From: Nemertoderma westbladi
Taxonomy: Eukaryota > Xenacoelomorpha > Nemertodermatida > Nemertodermatidae
Length of the DNA stretch: 64,000 nucleotides
Reading direction: 5' to 3'
Assembly: GCA_032718475.1 (NCBI GenBank)
Contig: JAUCBJ010004176.1
Coordinates: 1 to 64,000 of the forward strand
The number at the start of each line of letters is the position of its first letter. The first letter of the stretch is position 1. The translations under genes were made by a program, and so were the position numbers. Under the pieces are notes generated by a model. That model did no database searches. It saw only the letters and a program-made list of their open reading frames with translations, and was not told the DNA's origin. Positions 15,001-30,000 of this stretch are shown here, in pieces.

Positions 15001-18000
15001 CACGAACTCACCACATTAAATAGATCCACTGAGAACCTGCGTAGTTACCCGGACCACACGAACTCACCACATTAAATAGATCCACTGTGAACCTGCGTAG
15101 TTACCCGGACCACACGAACTCACCACATTAAATAGATCCACTGTGAACCTGCGTAGTTACCCGTAGCACACGAACTCACCACATTAAATAGATCCACTGT
15201 GAACCTGCGCAGTTACCCGGACCACACGAACTCACCACATTAAATAGATCCACTGTGAACCTGCGTAGTTACCCGGACCACACGAACTCACCACATTAAA
15301 TAGATCCATTGTGAACCTGCGTAGTTACCCGGACCACACGAACTCACCACATTAAATAGATCCACTGTGAACCTGCGTAGTTACCCGGACCACACGAACT
15401 CACACATTAAATAGATCCACTGTGAACCTGCGTAGTTACCTGGACCACACGAACTCACCACATTAAATAGATCCACTGTGAACCTGCGCAGTTACCCGGA
15501 CCACACGAACTCACCACATTAAATAGATCCACTGTGAACCTGCGTAGTTACCCGGACCACACGAACTCACCACATTAAATAGATCCATTGTGAACCTGCG
15601 TAGTTACCCGGACCACACGAACTCACCACATTAAATAGATCCACTGTGAACCTGCGTAGTTACCCGGACCACACGAACTCACCACATTAAATAGATCCAC
15701 TGTGAACCTGCGTAGTTACCCGGACCCCGGACCACACGAACTCACCACATTAAATAGATCCACTGTGAACCTGCGTAGTTACCCGGACCACACGAACTCA
15801 CCACATTAAATAAATCCACTGTGAATCTGCGTAGTTACCCGGACCACACGAACTCACCACATTAAATAAATTCACTGTGAACCTGCGTAGTTACCCGGAC
15901 CACACGAACTCACCACATTAAATAGATCCACTGTGAACCTGCGTAGTTACCCGGACCACACGAACTCACCACATTAAATAGATCCACTGTGAACCTGCGT
16001 AGTTACCCGGACCACACGAACTCACCACATTAAATAGATCCACTGTGAACCTGCGTAGTTACCCGGACCACACGAACTCACCACATTAAATAGATCCACT
16101 GTGAACCTGAGTAGTTACCCGGACCACACGAACTCACCACATTAAATAGATCCACTGTGAACCTGCGTAGTTACCCGGACCACACGAACTCACCACATTA
16201 AATAGATCCACTGTGAACCTGCGTAGTTACCCGGACCACACGAACTCACCACATTAAATAGTTCCACTGTGAACCTGCGTAGTTACCCGGACCACACGAA
16301 CTCACCACATTAAATAGATCCACTGTAAACCTGCGTAGTTACCCGGACCACACGAAATCACCACATTAAATAGATCCACTGTGAACCTGCGTAGTTACCC
16401 GGACCACACGAACTCACCACATTAAATAGATCCACTGTGAACCTGCGTAATTACCCGGACACCGGACCACACGAACTCACCACATTAAATAGATGCACTG
16501 TGAACCTGCGTAGTTACCCGGACCACACGAACTCACCACATTAAATAGATCCACTGTGAACCTGCGTAGTTACCCGGACCACACGAACTCACCACATTAA
16601 ATAGATCCACTGTGAACCTGCGTAATTACCCGGACACCGGACCACACGAACTCACCACATTAAATAGATGCACTGTGAACCTGCGTAGTTACCCGGACCA
16701 CACGAACTCACCACATTAAATAGATCCACACTGTGAACCTGCGTAGTTACCCGGACCACACGAACTCACCATATTAAATAGATCCACTGTGAACCTGCGT
16801 AGTTACCCGGACCACACGAACTCACCACATTAAATAGATCCACTGTGAACCTGCGTAGTTACCCGGACCACACGAACTCACCACATTAAATAGATCCACT
16901 GTGAACCTGCGTAGTTAGTTACCCGGACCACACGAACTCACCACATTAAATAGATCCACTGTGAACCTGCGTAGTTACCCGGACCACACGAACTCACCAC
17001 ATTAAATAGATCCATTGTGAACCTGCGTAGTTACCCGGACCACACGAACTCACCACATTAAATAGATCCACTGTGAACCTGCGTAGTTACCCGGACCACA
17101 CGAACTCACCACATTAAATAGATTCACTGTGAACCTGCGTAGTTACCCGGACCACACGAACTCACCACATTAAATAGATCCATTGTGAACCTGCGTAGTT
17201 ACCCGGACCACACGAACTCACCACATTAAATAGATCCACTGTGAACCTGCGTAGTTACCCGGACCACAAGAACTCACCACATTAAATAGATCCATTGTGA
17301 ACCTGCGTAGTTACCCGGACCACACGAACTCACTACATTAAATAGATCCACTGTGAACCTGCGTAGTTACCCGGACCACACGAACTCACCACATTAAATA
17401 GATCCACTGTAAACCTGCGTAGTTACCCGGACCACACGAACTCACCACATTAAATAGATCCACTGTGAACCTGCGTAGTTACCCGGACCACACGAACTCA
17501 CCACATTAAATAGATCCACTGTGAACCTGCGTAGTTACCCGGACCACACGAACTCACCACATTAAATAGATCCATTGTGAACCTGCGTAGTTACCCGGAC
17601 ACACGAACTCACCACATTAAATAGATCCACTGTGAACCTGCGTAGTTACCCGGACCACACGAACTCACCACATTAAATAGATCCACTGTGAACCTGCGTA
17701 GTTACCCGGACCACACGAACTCACCACATTAAATAGATCCACTGTGAACCTGCGTAGTTACCCGGACCACACGAACTCACCACATTAAATAGATCCACTG
17801 TGAACCTGCGTAGTTACCCGGACCACACGAACTCACCACATTAAATAGATCCACTGTGAACCTGCGTAGTTACCCGGACCACACGAACTCACCACATTAA
17901 ATAGATCCACTGTGAACCTGCGTAGTTACCCGGACCACACGAACTCACCACATTAAATAGATCCACTGTGAACCTGCGTAGTTACCCGGACCACACGAAC

Positions 18001-21000
18001 TCACCACATTAAATAGATCCACTGTGAACCTGCGTAGTTACCCGGACCACACGAACTCACCACATTAAATAGATCCACTGTGAACCTGCGTAGTTACCCG
18101 GACCACACGAACTCACCACATTAAATAGATCCACTGTGAACCTGCGTAGTTACTCGGACCACACGAACTCACCACATTAAATAGATCCACTGATTTGTTG
18201 TCTTCGTCGCTTGCTTCTTCTATTGGAAGTTTTCGACCCGCTCCACCAAAGTCGGTGACATCGGAACTCTGAAATAACAGTAAATACTGAAAGTAACTGC
18301 AGTATTGGGAAATAGGCAATAGGAAAATTAGGTAAAAAAATCGTTTGGAAAAACGCAATTGGATCGGGAGTTCTTAATAGCGCAAAATAACAATCGCAAA
18401 GAGCGTTTAAAGGAATTAATTTAATATAATTTAAAATATTAAGAGGTAGGAGCAGGTTTCAGTGGCGGTGTTTTATAACCAAAGCATGGGGGGTCGGTCA
18501 AATATTGAACTAACCCTAGTGGGTGAGAATGTTTGGCTAAGTTTGGGCAGTTCTATCTTTGTAGCTGTTGTGAGTAGAGGCGGCAGGGTGTTGCTGAGTT
18601 CGTCGGAAACTTTAGCTCTGCGTCGTTCGCGCGGCGTCAACGCACCCAGACCGGAGTCGCCGCCAGCTGAATCACCCCTAGACGGAGATCTGTTCAACGT
18701 GTTCAACTGCGGACAGATAAAGTTTAACTTTTATTATCTAACCGAAAAGGAAATACAAATAATATAAAGTGGGAAAATATGAGGCTGATTGAAGTTATAA
18801 AGAGTATAAATTATTTCAAATAAAGCGCGCAGCGCTGTGATTCGCGAAAATTCATGGGAAGTTTTTGCCGTGAACTTCTGCCATGAAAATTGACGGCAAA
18901 TTTAATTTGCCGCAAACTTCTGCTGTGAAATTTGACGGCAAATTCAATCTGCCGCGAACTTCTGCTGTAAAATTTGACGGCAAATTCAATCTGCCGCAAA
19001 CTTATGCCGTGAAATTTGACGGCAAATTCCTATTGGCTATTTTCCATATTGTTTTGTGTCGGAAAGTCACCCTTATAGAGCTATGCTACCCTGTATCCTT
19101 GGCTGCTGCATGTTGTCAGTATAGTATAGTACAAGCAAGCACAGGCTAAGCTGCATACCAGGGCCAGGGGATACTATCAGTTTGATTACACATTCTAATT
19201 CTATAATTTATATTTCTAAACTATTCCTCAGCCAAGAAACAAATTACAGAAATGTGTATTAGCAGCACAATAGAATATAATAGCACATGCCGACAGTCAA
19301 AACAATATAATCTTTGGGTACATTAACTATTAATAATTAACTTCAGATGCATATTTAAATGACTTTATAGAAATAACTACATACTTATTTGTCGGGGCGA
19401 TGTACAGAAAAGTGGTCAGACTAGAGCCATGAGGGTAAGAAACTCGAGTTGCTTATATTAAAGTCGCAGAGAAAAGGTAAGGGGACAGTTTAGTAGGGTC
19501 AGAGAAAAACGCGGATCCGGATCCGGATCCGGATTCTACATTTAACATTGTCTCTACGGAAGTCGATTTTCTTTACATTTTTATAACTCCCAAAAATAAA
19601 ACTATAACCTGTTCTATTGAATTTAGTTTATTGTTTTGGTTAAAATAACGTGCCACTGTAATCTGCTCCTTTCCCTTAATTGATAATTTTGGAATCCGGA
19701 TCCGGATCCGCGTTTTACACCTACCCAGTTTAGTATAACGTGCGTTTCTTCATCACATTGACAAACTCTCCAGTGGCGGAACGCGCGGCGCCATCTACCG
19801 GTAGCTACACGAAGTTTGTGTGAGATTAACCGTAGAGCTGAAATATATTCAGCTCTATTATTATGGTATAAATCGTGGCTACGCAGATCTGGGTTTGGAA
19901 TCGTCCTGTACGTGATGAACTTTGTCGCCGTGTCTGGTTTAGCAAGGATTCTAGAACGAACAGCTCCCCAGGTGTCTGAGTCATCGAACTCAATTGATTT
20001 TTTGAAGAAATGGAAACCAGGGGATTCTGCTCTCTTGCACATCAAACACCACATGGAATGGAATTTAATAAACTGGATTTCTAAACATTTTCAATAAAAA
20101 TATTTTCCTAGAGCGCGAGACACTGTAGGGTAATGGGTATACCGGCTTCTAAAAGGCAGAAATCAGTTGGGGTTTGAATACGGAATGACAGCAAACATTT
20201 TAATATTTTATCAAAGTACTTTTGGGTAACGGAGTAGTTATTCCCGTGTCATGATTCGACAGCGTATATAGTAGTGTTGCCATCACAGTCACAGAAGCCC
20301 CAAATACCTGAAGCTTAATAGCAAACGGTACATCAGCGTTTTTAGCCAGAAAATATAAAATTTGTTGGCTGTTTCTACAAACTTTGGTTGAAGCTCTCTA
20401 AACATTGTGGTTAAACTACCGCCACCAGTAAACATCGCACCACGGTAAACACAACTGGTATATAGTTTTATTGATACATTATCATAAACCAAGGAATTAT
20501 AACCGTCCGGTTCACCGGCAACGGCGAATACAAAAAACCTTTAATTACTTACAACTTTAATATCTAAAGCTGCGCGACTGGTGGCTAAAATTACCGTGTC
20601 ATCCATTAACAGTAACAAAGCAAATACTCCTAGAAACCCATCCCTACAGTAAGGACACCCTATAGATCCCGTTTATATTAACCTTGTCTGTCCGCATTGT
20701 CGCCTCCAATAAACTATCTTCGCTGCTACCACTGGCCATTCCGTTGGACATGCGACTACGTTTCGTCGCTAATACTATAGAGTGACAACCACCACAAGCG
20801 ATCTGGCAGGATATAGAATAAAGGTTTTAATCAAGTAATATGTGTGAACAAAAAACAAAGGATAATTTACCATTCCTACGGGAGATGGGATTCTCTTCGG
20901 GGAAATTAGTGGCAAATGTTAGCTAAAAACGAGAAAAAATAAAACTGTATTTTGTTTATTGTTTTGGTTAGAATGTCATACCACTATGCGTAACCTGCTC

Positions 21001-24000
21001 CTTTCCCTTAATTGATAATTAACATTTTTAATCGCCGAAATGGGATTTGCATCAAGCCCCCTGTCTGGTTTCCTATAAACAGAGTAATAAATTATTTAAT
21101 AATTTAATGTTAAAGATATTTCGATAGAAAATAAAATTAGATATTATATATGTGATATAACAATTTATTATTACTAAAATGGTTGTCACGTATTTTAACT
21201 ATAACGCTTACCACGGAAACGAAAAAATCTCCGAATTCGGTAACTTTCTGAGGTTTGAACTGATTGGCCAGGTTGTCCTCCCCCTGTATAAGCTTGCCGT
21301 GACGTCCGTCGCCCATACTGTATAGGATTCCCTTTCGGGAGAGAGCCATAGTGTGCGAGTCTCCACAGGACACGGAGGTTAGACGGACATTGGATAGACG
21401 GCTGACTAGAGTCGGGGTCTGGGTTTCTAGAACGTTGGGACCGAGTCCCAACTGTCCACATTGCCCTTCTCCAAAAGTGTAGAGTTTCCCTGACTCTGTA
21501 ATAATTAACACTTTGAATAGATTCTAAACTATAATGTGAATAAATGTGCTGAAATATTACTAAATAAAAAACTAATTACAATAATTTTGTTTTAGAACCA
21601 CAATTATTGTTTTAATTTTTCATTGGTGTTTAGTCGGCCAAGTACAGTAGGGTTGAGCACTGTGGCAGCAGATTATTGTATTGACAGATGGGAGGCCGTG
21701 AGGAGGTAAATTGCGGACATACCTAAGCCGCTAGCTGAATGGTTAGAGGGTTAACCCGTAGGTCAACACGTTCGTGGGGCCTTCGCGCAGCACGAGGCCC
21801 AGTTATGAGATACAAATTAAAATTGAGCGACTGTATCACAAAATCAGGTTTTGAGAAATTTACCCACACCACCAATCAATCAAAGAAAGGGGGACAGTAC
21901 GTGTTCACCCCTTTTAATCCCCCCCCCCCCCCCCCCCACCCTTCCCAACCACCAATACATAACCGCGACATCTACCACCCACGGAAGGGTAGCACGAACT
22001 TATTTCCAATCGCACGTTCAATATGCAAAGCCAGGTGGTTTATAGGAATATAATAAACGCAGTACTCGTATTCATTATAAGCCTCGTTGCGTTCGTCCTG
22101 TTTTGTATTTAAATATATTTCTTAAACGCAGGCTAGGACGTTCTTTATAATAATAATAACTAGGGATGCGATCAATATGTGAAGCCAGGTGGTTTATATA
22201 ATAATTTAGTCAACGCAGTACTCGTCTTCATTATATGCCTCGTTGCGCTCGTCGCTTGTCCTGTTTTGTTATAAAATATTTTTCCTAAACGCAGACTGAC
22301 GATCTTTATACAGTTATAACTATGCGAAGTTTCGAAACTGTGCGAGTAACTGTTGATACATCTATGTGGATATGTGTGATATGTGGAGATGTGTGATACA
22401 ACGCCAACGCATCTTATGCCGATGTAGTAATATGGGTATTGAAATAATATTAAATTAATGTACACTCTTAAAGCTGCAGCGAAAAAATGTAGCTAATTTC
22501 CTAGGTTACATATAAAATAATAATATTATTTTTAAGAACATTAATTTTACTACTTTGCAAAAATTCAATTAAAAAATAACCAGACATATATATACATTGT
22601 GGAATAAACTATTTCAGAAGCCTACACAACAGCCATGCCATGGATAGTATTTATGTTATGATATCTGTCATTCACCTGAGATAGCAATACAACATTTATA
22701 GTGAATTTAAAGAATGCTGTCTGGGCTGGAATAGCAATACTGGTTGTCTATTACTATTCCTCTCTGGTTAGTCTTAGCAACAACTCCCAGCCAGCAGCAG
22801 AGACTTGACCAATAATGGGAAGGATTAAATTTGTACTCAATAATTGTGCGGTTTAATTACGTTTAGATCAATTAAAGACACAATTATTAAAGCAAATCAC
22901 TTGAACTAATTAAAAACTATAATAGAATGGCGTATGGGGATTACATCTGTATAATTTTTAATTATAATTATTTAAATCTTATACTGTAAAACAATTAATT
23001 TCCTTTAAAAGGCAGGTTGAAAATGGTGTTTTTACCGTAATAACTTAATTAACTAATTAACTGCTATTATCTTAGCTTCTCGAAGGCCACACTGAAATTC
23101 TACTTAGAAAATTTCTAAACTTTTGCCAAACAACATGTGTACCAAGTTTGGATAGATTTCATCAAAGATTGGCCGAGTTATTAACGTTTAAAATTGAACG
23201 CGACAGAACGACAGAACGACAGAACGACAGGTTGATTAATGGTACCACTACGCTAAGGCTCACTCACTTCGTGGCTCGCCCCACAGTTCGATCCCACCTG
23301 GACATCATTGCCGACTTTGCAAAGCTGTACCCAACAAAACCTTACAATTATTGTGGGTCACAGGCACTGTTAAAAAGGTTGATATAAAAGTGGATATGTG
23401 AATCTAGGGCTACTACTTTTTTCGATTCGAGGCTCTACGTTTATTCTTGGTGTGGCGATCTGTAATTTGGCCGAACTTTGTTCCTCTACTTGCGAACTAT
23501 GTTCCTATCGAATTTTCAAGGATAATTATGTTCTAATTATTGCGAACTTTGTTCCTATCAATGCGAACTTTGTTCCTATTATTGCGAACTTTGTTAGAAT
23601 CTCTGTAAGTTACTTTCAGTTTGTGGAAAGGATTATTTAGTATATCTAACTTAATGAGTAGTTCAAGTAGTTAAGAACATTAATGGAAAGGAGCAGGTTA
23701 CACTGGCGGTGTTTTCTATCCAAAACAATAAACTATAAATAATTTCACTTGCGGTCAATTTGTGCTGAGGATTACTATTTTCAATTGCGCTCAATGTGCG
23801 TCACTATCTGATTATGTGATGTATTAGGCCTAGGAACAGGCGGAATACGTAGTGAATGGAAATTATGGTCTCAAAAAAAATTATTGGGCAAGTGACTTAT
23901 TCTGTAAGTCGAATATTGGGCAAGTGACCTATTGGTAAAGTTAACTACTTTCGGTTAAAAATGAAATATATTGGGCAAGTGACCTAAATATTTTTTAATG

Positions 24001-27000
24001 GGCAAGTGATTTATTGGGGAAGTGTCCTATTGGGCAAGTGATTTATTGGGGAAGTGACCTATTGGGCAAGTGACTGCATACCTATAATATTACGCTATAA
24101 TGTTTAATGTCAAAATTTTATTAAAATAAAAAAATTACCCATTCGAATCAATAATTATTAGAATTTGATGACTTCAGTTTGCGTTATAGGAAAAGGATAT
24201 AGGTTTGCGCTATGAAACTGAATGATTGGGTGTTTCAAATGTTTACTTTTAATTTCAAAGTCGCAAACATTACCTTAATTATTGTTATTCTTTGGGACAT
24301 AGGATAATCTGACACTAGGGCACGTATTACTAGTATGTACGTTACGTACAAACTAAGTATTCTTAGTAAATCAATATTAAAATAATTTATTATTGAAATT
24401 GGCTGGACATGTCTGAGGCAGATATCTTCTTTAAGTATAAACACAAATGTCTCAGTCTGTCCCATGTCTGAGGCAGATATCTTCTTTAAGTATAAACACA
24501 AATGTCTCAGTCTGTCCCATGTCTGTGGCAGATATATTCTTTAAGTATAAACACAAATGTCTCAGTCTGTCCAATGTCTGTGTCAGATATCTTCTTTAAG
24601 TATAAACACAAATGTCTCAAGTCTGTCTCATGTCTGTGTCAGATATCTTCTTTAAGTATAAACACAAATGTCTCAAGTCTGTATCATGTCTGTGTCAGAT
24701 ATCTTCTTTAAGTATAAACACAAATGTCTAAAGTCTGTCTCATGTCTGTGGCAGATATATTCTTTAAGTATAAACACAAATGTCTCAAGTATGTCCCATG
24801 TCTGTGGCAGATATCTTCTTTAAGTATAAACACAAATGTCTCAAGTCTGTATCATGTTTGACGTCTGTGGCAGATATCTTCTTTAAGTATAAACACAAAT
24901 GTCTCAGTCTGTCTCATGTCTGTGGCAGATATCTTCTTTAAGTATAAACACAAATGTCTCAGTCTGTCTCATGTCTGTGTCAGATATCTTCTTTAAGTAT
25001 AAACACAAATATCTCAGTCTGTCTCATGTCTGAGGCAGATATCTTCTTTAAGTATAAACACAAATGTCTCAGTCTGTCTCATGTCTGTGTCAGATATCTT
25101 CTTTAAGTATAAACACAAATGTCTCAGTCTGTCTCATGTCTGTGTCAGATATCTTCTTTAAGTATAAACACAAATGTCTCAGTCTGTCTCATGTCTGTGT
25201 CAGATATCTTCTTTAAGTATAAACACAAATGTCTCAGTCTGTCTCATGTCTGTGGCAGATATCTTCTTTAAGTATAAACACAAATGTCTCAAGTCTGTCT
25301 CATGTCTGTGTCAGATATCTTCTTTAAGTATAAACACAAATGTCTCAAGTCTGTCTCATGTCTGAGGCAGATATCTTCTTTAAGTATAAACACAAATGTC
25401 TCAGTATGTCTCATGTCTGTGTCAGATATCTTCTTTAAGTATAAACACAAATGTCTCAGTCTGTCTCATGTCTGAGGCAGATATCTTCTTTAAGTATAAA
25501 CACAAATGTCTCAGTATGTCTCATGTCTGTGTCAGATATCTTCTTTAAGTATAAACACAAATGTCTCAAGTCTGTCTCATGTCTGTGTCCAGCAAATGCC
25601 TGGTGATTTCTCACATCAAACACCGCCGGCTTTCAGACAAATATGTCATCAGACTGTCTGAGTCTGAGCTCAGACTCTTGTCTGACATCAGACGAAGTAT
25701 AACAGGTACTTGTATTAACTGGTACTGGTATTATTGGGATGGTATAACAGGTATTTTTTTGTTCCTCTTGATATTTTTGCGAATTTTGATCTATATTAAT
25801 TATATATTAATATCTATATTAATATCTATATTAAATCTGTATTAAGATCTATGTTATCCTGGATAAATGCATCATCCTATGCAGATAAATATAATATTAC
25901 GCTAATGTTTAATTTCAAAATTGATATAGTAGTTGTCCATTGGGGAGTTGTAGGGCCCTATAACGTTACCCAGTTGAGGAGCCATGTTACCCAGTTTCGT
26001 TTATCTACTGTAGGACTAGTTACTGCAGTACTGTAATTGTGAGTGAAACAAATTCTCTGTCACAGGAACAAAATTAGCGCTACTGATGAGGCCTGATAGG
26101 CTGAAACGTACGTATAGCGCTGGTTCAATTCCCGGTGACGCGCTTTCTCTTTTTTTCCATTTCTGAACAAAACCAAAATATTACATCTTTAATTACAGTT
26201 GCATTAACAGCTCAACTCCAATTTATTTATTTAATATCACCTGGCAGCAATACTCGAGCTGAATATTTATTTAATTGTAGGCCTACTTTCCTCCTGTTTC
26301 ACTCTAGCATACTTGAGGCCGGTAGGTCCGCTGTTAGAGATAGGATATGCAACTTAAAGACTGCCTGTTCAATAGAAGTGGATTAGGTGGGATAGTGAAT
26401 GTCAGGGGCAAGTGGCTGAACTGGTTAGCGCTACTGATGAGGCCTGATAGGCTGAAACGTACGTATAGCGCTGGTTCAACCCCCGGTGACGCGCTTTCTA
26501 ATTTTTTCCATTTCTGAACAAAACCATAATAAAGTCAATAGGACAGATTACAGTTTTATTTTTGAGAGAAATCAAATATTATTCGTGTCGATTTTCTCCT
26601 GGAGAGGGACTATTGTCCCTCTCCATTTAGTTTGATGCCGTTATGTAGTTTGATGCCGTTATTTAGTTTTACGAGCCACATAGTGAGTGAGCCTCATAGT
26701 ACGAGTATCATTGCTGCATATAGGGGGTGGGGGACTTTCAACTAATCCAATGTTGCGAATCTGCAGCAATGATAATCGTACGATGAGGCTCACTCACTAC
26801 GTGGCTCGTAAAACTAAATAACGGCATCATACTAAATAACGGCATCAAACTAAATAACACCTAATTATGAAGTGATGATCAACAACCATGGCGGAAACGA
26901 TAATACAATTAAAATAAAGCAGCATAATAATAATATGGCCTCATGAAATATTTATGATGGATATTCGATGGATATTACCAATTCCAATTGACAAGCTCTG

Positions 27001-30000
27001 CCCGCATATATTATTTATGTTGAACCAGCAGCCCGAAGACAATAATATTTTATTATTAAATAAAGTCGTAAGTCGTTCTTGGATTAAACTAAATCGAACA
27101 TACTATAAAACGGAATACCGAGCAGTATAAACCAAGTATATTCAAATTATTCTCATTATGTTACGGATGATAGGTGTCTTGTTTCGTTGCCAAACCCAAG
27201 GCTGTGTCGTTTTATAGACAAATAGCATAAATAATTGCCAATTGTATTTAATGCAGCTGCTTAATTCACATATTTTTGACTCAGACTTGTCCATTTGTCA
27301 TTTTATATTATAGTTTTAGCTTATGGCAATTTAATGTTGTTTACTACAAAATAATGTAGACTTGTCTTGAAATTGTTATTTTCCAGTTGTAGGACCTACT
27401 GGTAATTAAATTATATTTATTGAAACCTGTGACATTTCTTTACTCAGGTGACTTCAAAACAGGCGGTAAATAATCGATCACTTTTTACAAACAGTTATTT
27501 ATATAATTGGGCGAACTAAGTTCATATCATATTCATCTTAAATTTATACATTAATTGTGGCCCACGCCGAGATCTTGGGACGTTAGTGACTGCGGGCACT
27601 AACGTCCCCCAATCCATGCCGATCCCGGTCTATAAGAGTTCCGATGCAGCAAGGCTTGCATCTTGGATCTCGGCCTGCTACTGACATCGTGCGATATGTT
27701 CTGATGTTAATGTACTGCATTCCCTTCTAAATTAATCACTCTCCGTATTCTTTTTCGAACTTATTCCATGCCATGTCATTGGCATGGGAAGCGCTTTATA
27801 CAATTACATAATGAGTTGTTTGTTTTACAATTCGAAAGAAATCATAAAAAGTGGTACCCGCCATGCCATAAAGTAGTAAATAGTTTAAAAATGAGAATAG
27901 TTGAATATAATATGCAATATATCTAAATGGCTAGACAGGTCTTCATGTATATGGTTGTATAGCAGGGACGGTAACCTTTGAAGAAATGATAGATGAAAAA
28001 TGTAAATTAATATAATATATGACTTTACTAGTCACAATTAAATTTATAGTATTTACTTTAGGAAATCTCAGATTAGAGTATAATTCCTTATCTAGATCAA
28101 TCAAAAGTCTGCCCGTTTATGCGACGGTCACTGTGGTACCGGTATACTTCATATCATTTATATTGCCAATCAGTTTTAATCACGAGTTACATACTCTCAG
28201 AATCTTAGTATTGTTAGTTGATATTTGATTTACCATCTACTGTTTAAATAACGTTTGCTCAATCACAGCTCAAAGTCACACCGATACCTTCTGTGTTAGT
28301 AAATATGTGTTGTACATTAATCTGAGTCACATAATATATACAGTTTTTAGTTGTTACTTTACTATACAAAGTTTTTTGATATAGATAGTACCGTACCGTA
28401 TCCATAAACCATGTAATAGTTGAAATTTTCGGTATGAAAATTCATAATGAGTCGCATTCATTTACAACGACTTGGAATTTTAATATTTGTTTGTTTTCGC
28501 GAAATTAACTGTATAAATAATTGCGTTGTCAATACGTCCACCATTGATACTGTGGAACCGGCCAACTGTATACCCATCATTACTATTAAAAGCCAAACAC
28601 CAGCTAACCGACCACAGTGGTACGGGAGTGGAGTCGCTGGAACAAAGACCAGTTCAATTCAATGTGTCGGTCAGCTTAATAAATCGGACAATGTGGAACT
28701 TTTATATAATTACGTTAAAACTAAACAACTCGATGTAAACAACGCATTGCCTATTAACCAACCCGAAAGCGCCGGCATCTATCAATGTGTATCCAAGAAC
28801 GCATTGGGGACATTTATGTCCAGTTCAATGATATTCGATGTTATTGGGGAAGATCATGATGTTATCAACAACCGTTCAAATGAATACAACGCAACAGTTG
28901 GACTACCTTTGTACATTCAGTGCCCATTGTGGCGGAAAGGCATTAGCATTACTTGGGACTTATTGGATACAAGCGATGATAGGGACATACGTAGAATCCC
29001 AGATGATAAAGGCAATCTGAACATTGTTAAAGTTGAAAAGGCGGATGGAGATGGAATCAGCTGCGTAAGATATTCATTTCTCGAAACCGGAGCCCAAGAT
29101 CCAGTAGCCAAAAAGTTTCATTTTAAGATTAATGTTAACGAATCTCCTACCGATAATTATAATACAGATGAGAGCGATTTTGTTGACAAAGGCGAAACAT
29201 TGGTAGAACTTAAAATCCGTGTTGGATACAAAAAGAGATTGTCCTGCCCGTTTTCGCAACATGGTGATGTTTTATGGTACAAAGACGGTCAACGTATTAA
29301 CGAAATAGAAGACAAATTCATTAAAATAGATGAGCTATCCCCACAAATATTAAATTTAGAAAACGTGACACTAAATCACAGTGGTAGTTACATGTGTGAG
29401 CTCAATAATACAGGAGTAAAACGCACATTCAATGTTACAGTACTTACTCCTCCAATATTCAATATGCCCATTTTATTGCCCAGTGAACGGGCTTTCTATA
29501 ATGGAACGATAACAGCAATCTGCACTTTACAAGATAGACAGTACGAATTCCCTGAGAATGGTATTAAACTGTTAGCTAATGGAAAGGAAGTTACCAAAGA
29601 TTGCAAATCGGGATGTCCGATCGTAACCACCTCAGATAAAAATACCCTCATTATTACGATACACACCAGAAACAGAGATGAGACAACAGTGCTGCAATGC
29701 GCGGCAAAAAACACCCAAGGGACAACAATTGTACACGTAGTTACCGTCGTTTCAAGGGAGGGACCTCTCGGTGTTGCCAACATTACCGCTTTCCCCTTGG
29801 CCTGTGGTATGACTTTATGGTGGGATGAACCGTCATTAAGTGATATATTTTTCCGGATTACGTATAAGAGTAAATCCGGACAAAGAGTTCTGAATATCCC
29901 AGTGGAAGTAAATAGTACAAAGAAGTACTACACATTTCGGGGGTTGGGATGCGATGTCGAGTACATGTTCTACGTCAGATCGCTGAATAAAACATCGGGA

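Noticed and set aside
9171-18190. CRISPR-like array
   Set aside because: Units are contiguous with no unique spacers, and the genome is clearly eukaryotic.
24395-25590. Fourth splice-site-seeded array
   Set aside because: The unit contains no exon border of RPGR or the nested gene, so it does not share the anchoring seen in the other three arrays.
25561-26386. Plus-strand ORFs of 60-95 codons
   Set aside because: AT-rich intron and SINE sequence; no splice context or motifs.
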